From Flavobacterium sp. CG_23.5 (lineage in GTDB: Bacteria; Bacteroidota; Bacteroidia; Flavobacteriales; Flavobacteriaceae), in NCBI RefSeq assembly GCF_017875765.1, contig NZ_JAGGNA010000001.1, positions 1,825,001-1,889,000 of the forward strand: a stretch of DNA of 64,000 bases, read 5' to 3'. Made by a program: the position numbers and the translations under genes. Position 1 is the first letter of the stretch. Every line of letters starts with the position of its first letter. Positions 9,119 to 18,826 of the stretch are shown here, one piece after another. Under the pieces are notes generated by a model that did no database searches, was not told the origin of the DNA, and worked only from the letters and a program-made list of their open reading frames with translations.

Positions 9119-10789
9119 TTATTTCAACGATTTCAATGCGTCTAAAGCGTATTGATTAGCTGGATCAATAGCAAGCGTTTTGTTTAGATATTCTTTTGCT
9201 TTCGTTTTATCCGTTTTAGAATAGATTACAGCAATGTTGTTGTTTGCCTCTATTAATTTTGTTTTAGTAGCCGGTTTAGCTAATTCTTCGGCACCTTTAT
9301 CTGTAACAACTTTAATATAAGCTTCATAAAACTTAATTGTTAAATCATCTTTTTCTAATAATCTATTTGTTCTAGCTCTATAGATATATGCGTCTTGAGT
9401 AGTTGGAGATGCTTCGATAACGTTTCCAAATGCTACATCTGCTTTTTGAAGTGCTACTGCATCTACTTTAACAACATCCTTTCTAGTATTATAAAAATAA
9501 ATAGAGTTTCCTAAATAGAAATTATCAAGTAAGTAATTTCTAGATTCTTTATTTGTTGTTGCTAGCTCAAAAACAGCTGCTGCTTCGTTATAAAATTTTT
9601 GCTCAAACAATTTTTTACCAGTATCCTGAAGATCATTAGTCATTGTGATTTCCATTTCAACAGATTTTTTAACATCCATCATACCTTTATTGAATAGAGC
9701 TGCGTCAATAGATTTACCATCTGCACTTATTGCTTTTTTAATTCTGGTAAAACCTAAATACATGTAATCTTTTGCAATTATTTTATTTGTTGGATTAGAA
9801 ATAAAACTTTCTAATGATTTTATCGCAACATCAACATTTCCATTTTCATATGCAGAATATCCTAAATACCTAAGAATTCTAGGATTAACATTATCTAATT
9901 TCTTCATTTTATTGGCTTCCGCTTCCAATGCCACGTAATCACCTGCCAAGATTAGAAAATCAGCATGACGCATACGAGAGGCTAACGAATAATCTGTTAA
10001 ACTCATATATTTCTCATAATAATCTAATGCTTTTTTCAAATATTCTTTACCTTTTGCAGGTTCATTTCTTCCCCATAAATAATAAGTTTCAGCTAATTCA
10101 CGATAAACCGGTCCATAATTAGGACTAGTCGCAATTACATTATCATATGCTTTTACAGCTTCAGTATACGCTTTAGCTCCTTTAAGTAAAACACCTAATT
10201 GCATTTTAGCTCTTATTAAGGTTGCATCTGCTTGAAAAGCATTACGGTATGAAACATACGCTTCATTTTGGTTTTTGTCGCCATAAAAAGCATTCCCAAG
10301 TTCAAGTAAAACTTGAGCATCTTGCGGATTATTAATTTTGGCTCTGTTCAAAATTGCAATTGCACTTTTATAATCCGGTTTTGTAGAATTCATATATGCT
10401 TTACCAATATAAACAAACTCTTCTACATCTTTCTTTTTAACGTCCTTAGTAGCCAAAGTAAAATTTGCTTGTGCAGCGGCTGAGTTTCCATTGTCAAGAT
10501 CCATTTGTCCTAAACCAATGTAGTTAAGCTTAGCGCCTTCACTACCTGTCAAACCTTTTTGAAAATAGATTTTAGCACTATCTTCAACATTTTGAGTTAA
10601 ATAAATATTACCTAATAAAAAAGCAGCTCTACCATTTGACGGTTTAGAGTTTACAATTGTTTTTAACATCGATTTTGCACTTTCGAACTGCTCTGCGTCT
10701 ATTGCTTTTTTTGCTTGATTCAAATCTTGAGCTTGACTTACGCTTACCGAAGCCAATAAAGCAACACTGAAAATTTTAAATTTATTCAT
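9119..10789 (-). CDS. Secreted tetratricopeptide-repeat protein
   Basis: The 556-residue protein has a signal peptide ending near SVSQAQ (residue 21). Successive TPR-like helical pairs fill the rest, for example near 25-60, 155-250 and at the C-terminal end, where AKEYLNKTLAIDPANQYALDALKSL is a clear TPR. It is the last gene of an operon with ExbB, two ExbD, TonB and a PstS-like lipoprotein, so it may be a periplasmic scaffold for that energised complex. That role is inferred from context only. Confidence 0.85.
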   Translation of the reverse strand: MNKFKIFSVALLASVSVSQAQDLNQAKKAIDAEQFESAKSMLKTIVNSKPSNGRAAFLLGNIYLTQNVEDSAKIYFQKGLTGSEGAKLNYIGLGQMDLDNGNSAAAQANFTLATKDVKKKDVEEFVYIGKAYMNSTKPDYKSAIAILNRAKINNPQDAQVLLELGNAFYGDKNQNEAYVSYRNAFQADATLIRAKMQLGVLLKGAKAYTEAVKAYDNVIATSPNYGPVYRELAETYYLWGRNEPAKGKEYLKKALDYYEKYMSLTDYSLASRMRHADFLILAGDYVALEAEANKMKKLDNVNPRILRYLGYSAYENGNVDVAIKSLESFISNPTNKIIAKDYMYLGFTRIKKAISADGKSIDAALFNKGMMDVKKSVEMEITMTNDLQDTGKKLFEQKFYNEAAAVFELATTNKESRNYLLDNFYLGNSIYFYNTRKDVVKVDAVALQKADVAFGNVIEASPTTQDAYIYRARTNRLLEKDDLTIKFYEAYIKVVTDKGAEELAKPATKTKLIEANNNIAVIYSKTDKTKAKEYLNKTLAIDPANQYALDALKSLK

Positions 10790-10801
10790 CTTTATTTATG
10801 T

Positions 10802-11737
10802 TTATTTTTTAATATTACTCTTGGCTTTTCTCTTAATAGTGATACTCCTTGCTGGAATACGCACCGGAAGCAAACCAGATTTTAAAATTATTCTTTGTCC
10901 AATGTCTCCGGCGACGAACGAGGCAAATCCCATTCCTAAACCAGAATATCCCTGACAATTGATTATATACAAATCGCGTGCCAAAGGATAAGTACCTTCA
11001 GCAATATTGTTTTGTGAAGGTTCATAATAATTTTCATTTTTAAGTCCTTTTACACTCATGATATTAATTTTATCAATATACTTTTGCATGTCAGGCATAG
11101 GTTGGAAAAGCCAATTAACGCCAACTATTCCGACCAGACCTTCATTTTCAGAAACGTATTTAATAACTTCATCATTTGTTTTAAATGAAAAAACACCTTT
11201 TTGTGGAATAGTCTTAAGTCCTGCCAAAGCGTTCATATAACTAACTGTACTTGAATTTGGATTGTCAAAAACAAGCCCTTTAATTGTAGTACTTGATTTT
11301 CCTTGCATGAAATTGATGACCGCTTTCAAATCAACTAATGTATCATTGCTTTTAATATTCGAAATTAAAGCCACTCCATCTGTGGCAAATTTAGTCACTT
11401 TAGGAATAATCTTCTTTTGATCAAATATTTTCATTTCCTCACCAGATAACTTTCTAGCCAAAACTGCAATGGCAGATTTTTCGTCAACCAAAGCATTCAC
11501 TGCTTCTACTTCAGATTTTGGAATAAGTTTAATTTTAGCCTCATAGTTACTTTCAAAAACAGCAACCTGTTCTTCAAGTACAGGCATTAAAGTCTCATCT
11601 ACAAAAATCGATGTAGAGCCTTTCAATATGGTTTCTTGACCTTGCTTCTTTTGTTCCTTTTGATTACAGGCCGAAAGTAAAACAGCACTAACAAAAAAAA
11701 CTAAAATTGCACTATTTTTAGACATACTATTCTTCAT
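10802..11737 (-). CDS. PstS-like phosphate/substrate-binding lipoprotein
   Basis: The 311-residue protein has a lipoprotein signal with lipobox LSAC near Cys24, followed by a periplasmic binding protein fold of the PstS type, with GSTSIF near residue 40 and the C-terminal block of family members (ARDLYIIN, FASFVAGDIGQRII). No pstCAB genes are adjacent. Linked to TonB and ExbBD, it may sense or deliver a ligand to an energised outer-membrane process instead of feeding an ABC importer. An ATG at 11725 would remove the 11-bp overlap with the previous gene and is a possible alternative start. Confidence 0.75.
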   Translation of the reverse strand: MKNSMSKNSAILVFFVSAVLLSACNQKEQKKQGQETILKGSTSIFVDETLMPVLEEQVAVFESNYEAKIKLIPKSEVEAVNALVDEKSAIAVLARKLSGEEMKIFDQKKIIPKVTKFATDGVALISNIKSNDTLVDLKAVINFMQGKSSTTIKGLVFDNPNSSTVSYMNALAGLKTIPQKGVFSFKTNDEVIKYVSENEGLVGIVGVNWLFQPMPDMQKYIDKINIMSVKGLKNENYYEPSQNNIAEGTYPLARDLYIINCQGYSGLGMGFASFVAGDIGQRIILKSGLLPVRIPARSITIKRKAKSNIKK

Positions 11738-11957
11738 TAGAATTAAAAAACCTAAGAAATCTTAAAAACGAATATACAATTAGAATGACCCCAAAAGCAA
11801 TTCTATAACCAGGTGCCATATTTAATGGGAAAGCTCTCCAAAATATAATAACTAAACCCAATACAAGATACACCAAAAAAAACAAAATTCCTATAACGAG
11901 AAGAAATCGCTCTTTAAGCGATTTCTTCTGAATATTTTTGAATGTTTTATCTAACAT
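11727..11957 (-). CDS. Small two-helix membrane protein of unknown function
   Basis: The 76-residue protein has two hydrophobic segments at about 18-41 and 51-66, separated by a short polar turn, and a basic N-terminus. I do not recognise a named family. Its start codon shares one base with the tonB stop and its end overlaps the PstS-like gene, so it is translated as part of this operon and is a real gene despite its size. Confidence 0.7.
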   Translation of the reverse strand: MLDKTFKNIQKKSLKERFLLVIGILFFLVYLVLGLVIIFWRAFPLNMAPGYRIAFGVILIVYSFLRFLRFFNSNEE

Positions 11958-12748
11958 TATTCTGGAGATTGAATAGTAATAGGAAGAGAATAAAGCACTC
12001 TAACTTTTTTACCATTTTGTTCTCCAGGCGACCATTTAGGACACTTTTTCAAAACACGTATAGCTTCTTTCCCTGTACCATAACCAATATCGCGTATTAC
12101 TTTGATATCAGTTAATGAACCATCTTTTTCAACTACAAAAGTAACGTAGACCTTACCTCCACTTCCTTCTTCTGGTGGTTGGAAATTACTACCGACAAAT
12201 TTATAAAATTTATCAATTCCACCCGGAAAATCGGGTTTAACTTCTATCCCTGCCGTGTTATAAATTTGGTTATCTTCTTCAACAACAGCACTTGGGCCAT
12301 TACCAACAGGTTCTACCGTCAATACTGCGTCTGGATCTCCTTTTATAGTCTCAGCTCCTAATTTTTTATCTTTTATTTCGATAGTTTTAGGCGGCTCTTC
12401 TGTAACTTCTTCAGCTTTTGCAACCACAGGTTTCACAAATTTTACTTGATCAACTTTTGGAGGTGGTGGCGGAGGAGGCGGTAGATCTTTCTTAATTTCT
12501 TCCTTCTTAGGTGGCAGTTTAATACTTACAATTTTTTGATCTAAAGCAGCATCATTTTCAGCTGAATCTGGAAGTAAACTTAAAATAAGCGGTGTACTAA
12601 CAGCTAAAGCAAAAACAATTGCTCCAAATATAAGCGCCCTCACTGTAGTCTTGGTATTTGATTTTCTTAGATCATAAGCCCCATAAGCTTTGTTACGACC
12701 CTCGAATACAATATCAAGCCATTGGTTTGTGAAAATATCTAATTTCAT
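11957..12748 (-). CDS. tonB: TonB-family energy transducer
   Basis: The 263-residue protein has an N-terminal cytosolic stub with the Bacteroidota-typical RNKAYGAYDLRK, a membrane anchor at about 37-60, a proline-rich linker with eight consecutive prolines near 90-97, and a C-terminal TonB domain (about 170-260) with GKVYVTFVVEKDGSLTDIKV. TonB passes proton-motive energy from ExbBD to outer-membrane receptors. It directly follows exbB and two exbD genes. Confidence 0.9.
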   Translation of the reverse strand: MKLDIFTNQWLDIVFEGRNKAYGAYDLRKSNTKTTVRALIFGAIVFALAVSTPLILSLLPDSAENDAALDQKIVSIKLPPKKEEIKKDLPPPPPPPPKVDQVKFVKPVVAKAEEVTEEPPKTIEIKDKKLGAETIKGDPDAVLTVEPVGNGPSAVVEEDNQIYNTAGIEVKPDFPGGIDKFYKFVGSNFQPPEEGSGGKVYVTFVVEKDGSLTDIKVIRDIGYGTGKEAIRVLKKCPKWSPGEQNGKKVRVLYSLPITIQSPE

Positions 12749-12787
12749 ATTTCTTAATTATTAGGTTATTGAGCAATAAGACTTTCC

Positions 12788-13336
12788 TTATTTACCTTCT
12801 AACAATTTTAGTTCCTCCGGAGAAAAATCATTTACAATTGCATTTGAAGGTACTCCAACAATGTTCATCTCGTCTAGAATATCTACTAAGTTACGGTAAT
12901 TTGATTTCTTACTTGGTTTGATAATTACGATCAGACCTTTGTCTTTGTTTCCAGTGTATTCAACTACTGATTTTTTTCTTTTCAACAATTCTTTACGAAT
13001 ACCTTCTTTACCATACGAAATTTCTGTTGGACCTACCTTAGGAGAAGCCAATAAACCCATATAATAAACCATTTTATCATTATCTCCTAACATCACTGTC
13101 ATCGTACGATTTTCGTCAACTTTAAGTGGCTTATCTTTATTTTTATCCTCTTCTTTATCCGGCAAACCCAAATTCATAGATTGCGGTTTAGACAAGGACG
13201 TGGTAAGCATAAAGAACGTAATCAATAAGAAGGCCAAATCTACCATAGCAGTTAAGTCTACTTTTGAGTTTGATTTTTTACTTCTTACTTTTCCACCTTT
13301 TTTGCCTCCACCGTCGCCGGTATTTAATTCAGCCAT
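12788..13336 (-). CDS. exbD: ExbD/TolR-family biopolymer transport protein (second copy)
   Basis: The 182-residue protein has a basic glycine/lysine-rich N-terminus, a single membrane helix at about 31-49 with the conserved aspartate in AMVDLAFLL (Asp33), and a periplasmic ExbD domain. The aspartate is the proton-pathway residue of the family. It lies between a first exbD and tonB. Confidence 0.9.
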   Translation of the reverse strand: MAELNTGDGGGKKGGKVRSKKSNSKVDLTAMVDLAFLLITFFMLTTSLSKPQSMNLGLPDKEEDKNKDKPLKVDENRTMTVMLGDNDKMVYYMGLLASPKVGPTEISYGKEGIRKELLKRKKSVVEYTGNKDKGLIVIIKPSKKSNYRNLVDILDEMNIVGVPSNAIVNDFSPEELKLLEGK

Positions 13337-13354
13337 TTTAGTGTATTTTTTTAG

Positions 13355-13966
13355 TTATTTATCTATTGCTCTTAAACCAGTAATTAAATTGAAGCTATTG
13401 ATTTTTTGATCTTGCAAAATATCCATAACTTTTAATATAGCCGGATACTCTTCTTTTGCATCCCCTTTTATGGCAAATTGCAATTCTTTGTCATCAACCT
13501 CAATATTTGCAATACGAGCATTATAAACCCATTCTTTCAATTGATTATCAAGTGAATCTTTAGGTACACCTGGCTGCAAACCCGGTTTACTTCTGTCAGC
13601 GGTTTTCATGGCAATCAATTGCTTCAGATTGGTAATTGGCACACCAATACCTTCCATTAAAGCAAATTTTGAAGATTCCTCCTCTGTAAATGCAACACCG
13701 TATTTTTGACCCATTAATTCAAGCGTTCTTTTACGAACTTCTCTTCCTTTCAAATCAAAAAATACTTTTCCTTTTCCTACCGTTATGGTAGCTAAGTCCT
13801 TTTCAGGTAACTTAGTTTGAGTTATCGACGCAGGCGTATCTACTGGCAACGCTTCCGGTATCCTAGCTGTTGCTGTCATCACGAAGAACGACAACAAAAG
13901 AAAGGCGACATCACACATTGCTGTCATATCAGTCGACCCTGCTTTTTTTTGCATCTTTATAGCCAT
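13355..13966 (-). CDS. exbD: ExbD/TolR-family biopolymer transport protein (first copy)
   Basis: The 203-residue protein has the membrane helix AMCDVAFLLLSFFVM at about 17-31 with the conserved Asp19, then a longer periplasmic domain than the second copy. The two ExbD proteins are diverged and probably form a hetero-oligomer in one complex with ExbB. The gap to the second exbD is only 18 bp. Confidence 0.9.
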   Translation of the reverse strand: MAIKMQKKAGSTDMTAMCDVAFLLLSFFVMTATARIPEALPVDTPASITQTKLPEKDLATITVGKGKVFFDLKGREVRKRTLELMGQKYGVAFTEEESSKFALMEGIGVPITNLKQLIAMKTADRSKPGLQPGVPKDSLDNQLKEWVYNARIANIEVDDKELQFAIKGDAKEEYPAILKVMDILQDQKINSFNLITGLRAIDK

Positions 13967-14043
13967 TAATATTCTTTTTTATACTTACAAGAAAATAGAA
14001 TCTGTTTTCCAGACCTCTATTTCCTTGTTAGTTAAATTATTAA

Positions 14044-14862
14044 TTATTTTTGTGTACTTCTGAAATGTCTGTAAGTATTTACAATTGTATTACCTGCCTC
14101 ATCGATAGAATAAGTCAAAGTATCAATTTTTGAAGTAAAGAAGTTGTAAGCGATAATAGCTAATGCAGAAGTCGAAATTCCTGTAGCTGTATTAATCAAG
14201 GCCTCTGAAATACCATTTGCAAGAGCAGATGAATCTGGAGTTCCAGCAGCAGACAAAGCACTAAATGCTTTAATCATACCCGTCACCGTTCCTAGTAAAC
14301 CTGCAAGTGTACCCAATGATACCATAGTCGAAAGAATAGTCATATGTTTTTCTAACATTGGCATTTCTAATGAAGTAACTTCCTCTATTTCTTTGTGAAT
14401 CGTTTCCGCAGCTGCTTCACTATCTAAACCTTCTCTTTTAACTTCTTGGTATTTCAACAAAGCAGATTTTATTGGATTTGCAACAGAACCTTTTTGTTTG
14501 TCACACGCAGCAATAGCTCCTTCAATATTTCCAGCTTTAATGTCGTTTTGTACACTTATCATGAATTGATCAAGATTCCCTTTACCAGCTGCTTTTGAAA
14601 TTACCGCAAAACGCTCAAAAGAAAATACAATAACCATTAATAAACAACCTAATAAAATTGGTACAATAGGTCCCCCTTTGTACACCATAGCCAAATAATT
14701 TCCCGGTAGTGGGTGACCAGTATTCGATCCGCCTTCAAAATTCGCACCATTACCCATTATAAAATTCCATATCAACCATCCAACCAAAACACATGCCACA
14801 ATAATGATTCCTGAAATCATTCCTCCTCCTTTTGAACCGTTTTCTTTTTTAACGTTTGCCAT
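14044..14862 (-). CDS. exbB: MotA/TolQ/ExbB proton-channel protein
   Basis: The protein has a first membrane helix at about 17-36, a second at about 65-85 and two later helices in the conserved MotA/TolQ block, with the motif LGTLAGLLGTVTGMIKAFSAL near residue 190. ExbB forms the stator ring around ExbD. I chose the ATG at 14862 (MANVKKENG) over one at 14925, because a promoter -7 box at 14923-14930 would place the start of transcription downstream of the longer form. It is the first gene of the operon. Confidence 0.9.
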   Translation of the reverse strand: MANVKKENGSKGGGMISGIIIVACVLVGWLIWNFIMGNGANFEGGSNTGHPLPGNYLAMVYKGGPIVPILLGCLLMVIVFSFERFAVISKAAGKGNLDQFMISVQNDIKAGNIEGAIAACDKQKGSVANPIKSALLKYQEVKREGLDSEAAAETIHKEIEEVTSLEMPMLEKHMTILSTMVSLGTLAGLLGTVTGMIKAFSALSAAGTPDSSALANGISEALINTATGISTSALAIIAYNFFTSKIDTLTYSIDEAGNTIVNTYRHFRSTQK

Positions 14863-14922
14863 TTTTTTTAATTTTAATAGTTTTAAATAATAATCTTTAG
14901 TTATAATAAACTTGTAGTGGAG

Positions 14923-14930
14923 CAAATTTA
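14923..14930 (-). promoter_or_regulatory. Promoter -7 box for the exbB operon
   Basis: On the minus strand TAAATTTG fits TAnnTTTG and lies 60 bp upstream of the chosen exbB start. The rest of the 14931-15236 gap is very AT-rich; I see no gene in it. Confidence 0.55.
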
Positions 14931-15236
14931 TATTTTTAGTTTAAATAAAAAAACTTTTTTTTATTTTATTACAATTAATTTAATTTCAATAAACACCCCA
15001 CCTCATATTAGTTTGCATTTATGTCAATATATATAATAAATTTAATCATTATATTTATATATACATAGTGTTTTGTGATATATTATAGTAATATTTCAAT
15101 ATAGTCACAGAAGACAAATAAAATGTTTTTTTTAACAATTGTTAACAAAAAAGGAATAAAACAGCAGTAAATACTAAAAATAACATCATTTTAAAAAAAA
15201 ACAATAACTTGCATATAATTTTAATTTAAATGTATC

Positions 15237-16757
15237 ATGGACAGAAAGGAAGCTTTTATACTAAATATTAATGAAGGTTACGATTCAAAGGGAGAAAGTA
15301 TCATTCTCGGCGGTGCTATACTTGATGGAGAAGCTTTAGCTAACGCAACTGTTAAAATCCCATTGAAAACCTTAAACCGTCATGGATTAATTGCGGGGGC
15401 TACTGGTACTGGAAAAACTAAAACCATTCAAGTACTTTCAGAACAATTATCGTCGTTTGGGATTCCCGTATTGATGATGGATATAAAAGGTGATTTTAGC
15501 GGTATTGCAAAAGAAGGTGAGGAAAAACCCTTTATAACTGAACGTCATGCCAAAATAAACATCCCGTATTCTACATCTAGCTTTCCTGTTGAATTATTAT
15601 CCTTGTCCGAACAAAATGGGGTTCGTCTTCGCGCTACTGTTTCAGAATTTGGTCCTGTTTTATTTTCACGAATACTAAATTTGAATGACACCCAATCAGG
15701 AGTAGTTTCAGTAATTTTCAAATTTTGCGATGACAATAAAATGCCTTTATTGGATTTAAAAGACATCAAAAAAGTGATCAATTATATTACCGAGGAAGGA
15801 AAGGACGAGATTGAAGAAAATTACGGAAAAATATCCACCTCTACCACGGGTATTATTCTTAGAAAAATAATCGAACTGGAACAACAGGGAGCAGAATTGT
15901 TTTTTGGAGAAATGTCTTTTGACATCGAAGATTTAATGCGTATTGACGAAACCGGTAAAGGATACGTAAACATCGTTCGCTTGACGGATATTCAAGACAA
16001 ACCAAAATTATTCTCAACATTCATGTTGAGTTTGCTCGCTGAAATATACCAGCAAATGCCTGAAAAAGGAGATGTGGACCAACCTGAATTAGTCATTTTC
16101 ATCGACGAAGCCCATCTAATTTTCAATGAAGCAAGTAAAACATTGCTTGACCAAATAGAAACCATAATTAAACTAATTCGATTTAAAGGAATTGGAATCT
16201 ACTTTATTACCCAAAATCCGATGGATATCCCTAGTGGTGTTTTAGCGCAATTAGGTTTAAAAATACAACATGCTTTAAGAGCTTTTACTGCTAATGACAG
16301 AGATGCGATTAAAAAAACAGCGGATAATTATCCAATTTCAGAATATTACAAAACTGATGAAGTATTAACCAGCCTTGGAATTGGAGAAGCATTGGTTTCC
16401 GCTTTGAACGAAAAAGGAATCCCAACACCGCTTGCAGCCACAATGATGCGTGCGCCTATGAGCAGAATGGACATTTTAACTGAAAGCGAAATTCAAGAAA
16501 TAAATAACAAATCGAAGCTGGTAAAAAAATACAGCGAACTTATTGACCGCGAAAGTGCTTATGAAATGCTCAATAAAAAAATATCCGTAGTCGAGCAGGA
16601 AGTTGCTGAGCAAGAGCAAGAAAAAGCAGATAAAAAGGAAGAAAACAAAGGACCTAGTACTGCTGACGTTGTAGGGAAATCAGTTCTCAAGGTACTTACC
16701 AGCGCCACCTTTATTAGAGGAGCTTTTGGCGTTTTGTCAAAAATGTTTAAAAAATAA
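15237..16757 (+). CDS. HerA-like ATPase (DUF853 family)
   Basis: The 506-residue protein has Walker A GATGTGKT at 54-61, Walker B LVIFIDEAH near 284-292, and the family C-terminal ATPase region (ITQNPMDIPSGVLAQLG). The C-terminal 100 residues are charged and coiled-coil-like, rich in Glu, Gln and Lys. HerA/DUF853 proteins are hexameric DNA-translocating or remodelling ATPases. No NurA nuclease or defence genes are adjacent, so this looks like the housekeeping DUF853 type. It is divergent from exbB. Confidence 0.88.
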   Translation: MDRKEAFILNINEGYDSKGESIILGGAILDGEALANATVKIPLKTLNRHGLIAGATGTGKTKTIQVLSEQLSSFGIPVLMMDIKGDFSGIAKEGEEKPFITERHAKINIPYSTSSFPVELLSLSEQNGVRLRATVSEFGPVLFSRILNLNDTQSGVVSVIFKFCDDNKMPLLDLKDIKKVINYITEEGKDEIEENYGKISTSTTGIILRKIIELEQQGAELFFGEMSFDIEDLMRIDETGKGYVNIVRLTDIQDKPKLFSTFMLSLLAEIYQQMPEKGDVDQPELVIFIDEAHLIFNEASKTLLDQIETIIKLIRFKGIGIYFITQNPMDIPSGVLAQLGLKIQHALRAFTANDRDAIKKTADNYPISEYYKTDEVLTSLGIGEALVSALNEKGIPTPLAATMMRAPMSRMDILTESEIQEINNKSKLVKKYSELIDRESAYEMLNKKISVVEQEVAEQEQEKADKKEENKGPSTADVVGKSVLKVLTSATFIRGAFGVLSKMFKK

Positions 16758-16818
16758 GTTCACAGCAACCTTTTAGAATTAAACCTACTTGAAGCGCATT
16801 TCAAAAAAAAATCCAAAT

Positions 16819-17184
16819 ATGAAAAAATATTTTATACAAAAAACACCTTTTATAGTTCCAACCACTGATGGAAAATTAATAGAAGAACATCATGGAATAG
16901 CAACAACCAACAATCCGGAAATTTCTATTGCGCACATGATTGCACCGCCCAAATGGAGCGAACCTTTTCAAACGCCAGAATTTGAGGAGTATACTTATAT
17001 TATAAAGGGTAAAAAACAATTTAATATTGAAGGGGAAATTGTCATTCTTGAAACAGGACAATCCATAAAAATCGAGAAAAACACCAGAGTTCAATATTCA
17101 AATCCATTTGACGAACCTTGCGAATACATTGCCATTTGTAAACCGGCTTTCGATTTTACAAAAGTACATCGCGAAGACGATTAA
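16819..17184 (+). CDS. Cupin-domain protein
   Basis: The protein of about 121 residues has a single cupin barrel: EEYTYIIKGKKQFNIEGE gives the first cupin motif region and ETGQSIKIEKNTRVQYSNP the second. The usual histidines of motif 1 are largely replaced, so metal binding is uncertain. Ligand and role are unknown. The ATG at 16819 (MKKYFIQKTP) is preferred over a TTG ten codons upstream. Confidence 0.78.
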   Translation: MKKYFIQKTPFIVPTTDGKLIEEHHGIATTNNPEISIAHMIAPPKWSEPFQTPEFEEYTYIIKGKKQFNIEGEIVILETGQSIKIEKNTRVQYSNPFDEPCEYIAICKPAFDFTKVHREDD

Positions 17185-17191
17185 TTTTTTC

Positions 17192-17234
17192 AATCAAAAT
17201 TCAACTATTAAAATTTTATAGTTGAATTTTGATT
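17192..17234. terminator. Bidirectional terminator between the cupin gene and kmo
   Basis: A perfect 17-bp stem (17192-17208 with 17218-17234, AATCAAAATTCAACTAT and its complement) with T-rich flanks sits between two convergent genes and begins 8 bp after the cupin stop codon. Confidence 0.85.
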
Positions 17235-17235
17235 A

Positions 17236-18582
17236 TTATTTTTTATTTAAAAGTTCCAAAATTATATTCTCTACCTCTTTAGTATCCCAAATAGTTTCTA
17301 TATTTTCCAAGTTCAAAACCTGCTCCATAATAGCGTTTTGATAATCGCCAATCGCCAAAGCCTCTGCATAAGGACGATCGCTAAATGTTACTCGACTATA
17401 AAGTGGAACCCATTTTTCGGGATATTTATCGGAAAATGATTTCTCTATTTTCTTTTGCAAAAGGAATTTCTCATCGGCAGTTTTAGAACTCATTTCCATA
17501 AAATTGCGATACGAAAGTTCGGCAATCGCATCGGCATTGGGTTTACGGGATTTTTCATATTCTGAAAAAATCGTTTTCCAATCATCACCATACTTTTCAA
17601 TCATTTCATAAAGCACCGAAATATCTTCAAAACCAGCGTTCATTCCTTGCCCATAAAACGGAACAATTGCATGACAGGCATCGCCAATTAAAGCCACTTT
17701 ATCCTGATAAGTCCACGGAAAACATTTCATAGTTACCAGCGTACTGGTTGGATTTTTGAAGAAATCTTCGGCTAATTTTGGAATAACCTCAATTGTATCA
17801 GGCAAATTCTTTTCAAAAAATTCCTCTACTAATTTCCTATCAGTCAAAGACGCAAAAGAGTTTTCTCCCTCAAAAGGCATGAACAAAGTACAGGTAAAAC
17901 TCCCGTCTAAATTAGGCAATGCAATCAGCATGTACTTGCCTCGTGGCCAAATATGAAAAGAATTCTTGTCTAATTTATGCGAAGCATCAGGGTTTGCAGG
18001 AATATTTAATTCCTTATAACCCATATTTAAAAATTCCTGAGAGTAATTAAACATACTTTGACGTTGCATGCGGTGGCGAATTCTCGAGAAAGCGCCGTCA
18101 GCACCAAAAACCATATCATATTTCTCATCCTCCCACGCCCCTCTTTCGGTTTCACCAATGTGCAAAGTCGCATCATCTAAAGTAACATCCCAAATTTTAT
18201 GCTCAAAGAAAAATTCAGCTCCTGCTTTTTCCGCTAAATCTATCATTTTCCGATTCAAAGTACCTCTCGAAATCGAATAAATGGATTCGCCCTCTTGTCC
18301 GTAATTCTGAAAATTAAGTTTATCAACTAAATGGATTGCGCGTTTGTCCATGGGAATAGCAATCGTTCGCACATCGTCGCCCACTCCCACACCGTCCAAT
18401 GCTTTCCAACCACGGTTAGACATAGCTAAATTTATGGAACGTCCAGAAAACTGAATTTGTCGAATATCTGGACTTCTATCATAAACATGAACAGTATGAC
18501 CAGCTTTGCGGAGATAAATAGCTAATAGGGAACCGACTAATCCAGAACCAACAATCGCTATTTTTTTAGGAGTTTGCATCAA
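17236..18582 (-). CDS. kmo: Kynurenine 3-monooxygenase
   Basis: The 448-residue flavoprotein has the FAD dinucleotide motif GSGLVGS at 12-18, the GADGAFS motif of class A hydroxylases, and the third FAD motif LIGDACHAIVPFYGQGMNAGFED near 310-330. KMO hydroxylates kynurenine to 3-hydroxykynurenine with NADPH and oxygen. Together with kynU about 4 kb away it belongs to the tryptophan-to-quinolinate route for NAD. A -7 box (TAATTTTG, minus strand, 18613-18606) lies 24 bp upstream of the start. Confidence 0.94.
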   Translation of the reverse strand: MMQTPKKIAIVGSGLVGSLLAIYLRKAGHTVHVYDRSPDIRQIQFSGRSINLAMSNRGWKALDGVGVGDDVRTIAIPMDKRAIHLVDKLNFQNYGQEGESIYSISRGTLNRKMIDLAEKAGAEFFFEHKIWDVTLDDATLHIGETERGAWEDEKYDMVFGADGAFSRIRHRMQRQSMFNYSQEFLNMGYKELNIPANPDASHKLDKNSFHIWPRGKYMLIALPNLDGSFTCTLFMPFEGENSFASLTDRKLVEEFFEKNLPDTIEVIPKLAEDFFKNPTSTLVTMKCFPWTYQDKVALIGDACHAIVPFYGQGMNAGFEDISVLYEMIEKYGDDWKTIFSEYEKSRKPNADAIAELSYRNFMEMSSKTADEKFLLQKKIEKSFSDKYPEKWVPLYSRVTFSDRPYAEALAIGDYQNAIMEQVLNLENIETIWDTKEVENIILELLNKK

Positions 18583-18652
18583 GAAAAAAATAAATGATAA
18601 GTCCGCAAAATTAAGTAATTATCAACACAATCAGGCAATTTAGCAGATTTAT

Positions 18653-18748
18653 TTGGGCGTGACCCTCCCAAAAAAGTCGGGTCGGGCTTTTCGTTGCAAT
18701 CTTTTTTTCGTTCCTCAAAAAAGGATTTCCACTTCACTCCCTCACGCG
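18653..18748 (-). repeat. Dispersed repeat family A, copy 3
   Basis: Read on the minus strand, the copy starts GCGTGAGGGAGTGAAGTGGA, has an inverted A/T middle and ends with AAAAGCCCGACCCGAC and GGGTCACGCCC. It lies between kmo and the acylase gene. Confidence 0.7.
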
Positions 18749-18826
18749 AATCCTGCTATCAACTAAAAACTATTTTAAGCAGGGAAGCAGAAAATCAATA
18801 TAATTACAGCTCTTTCTAACAGTATT

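Noticed and set aside
15237..16757. HerA-like ATPase considered as part of a defence island
   Set aside because: No nuclease, SIR2 or other defence gene is adjacent, and the sequence fits the common DUF853 type.
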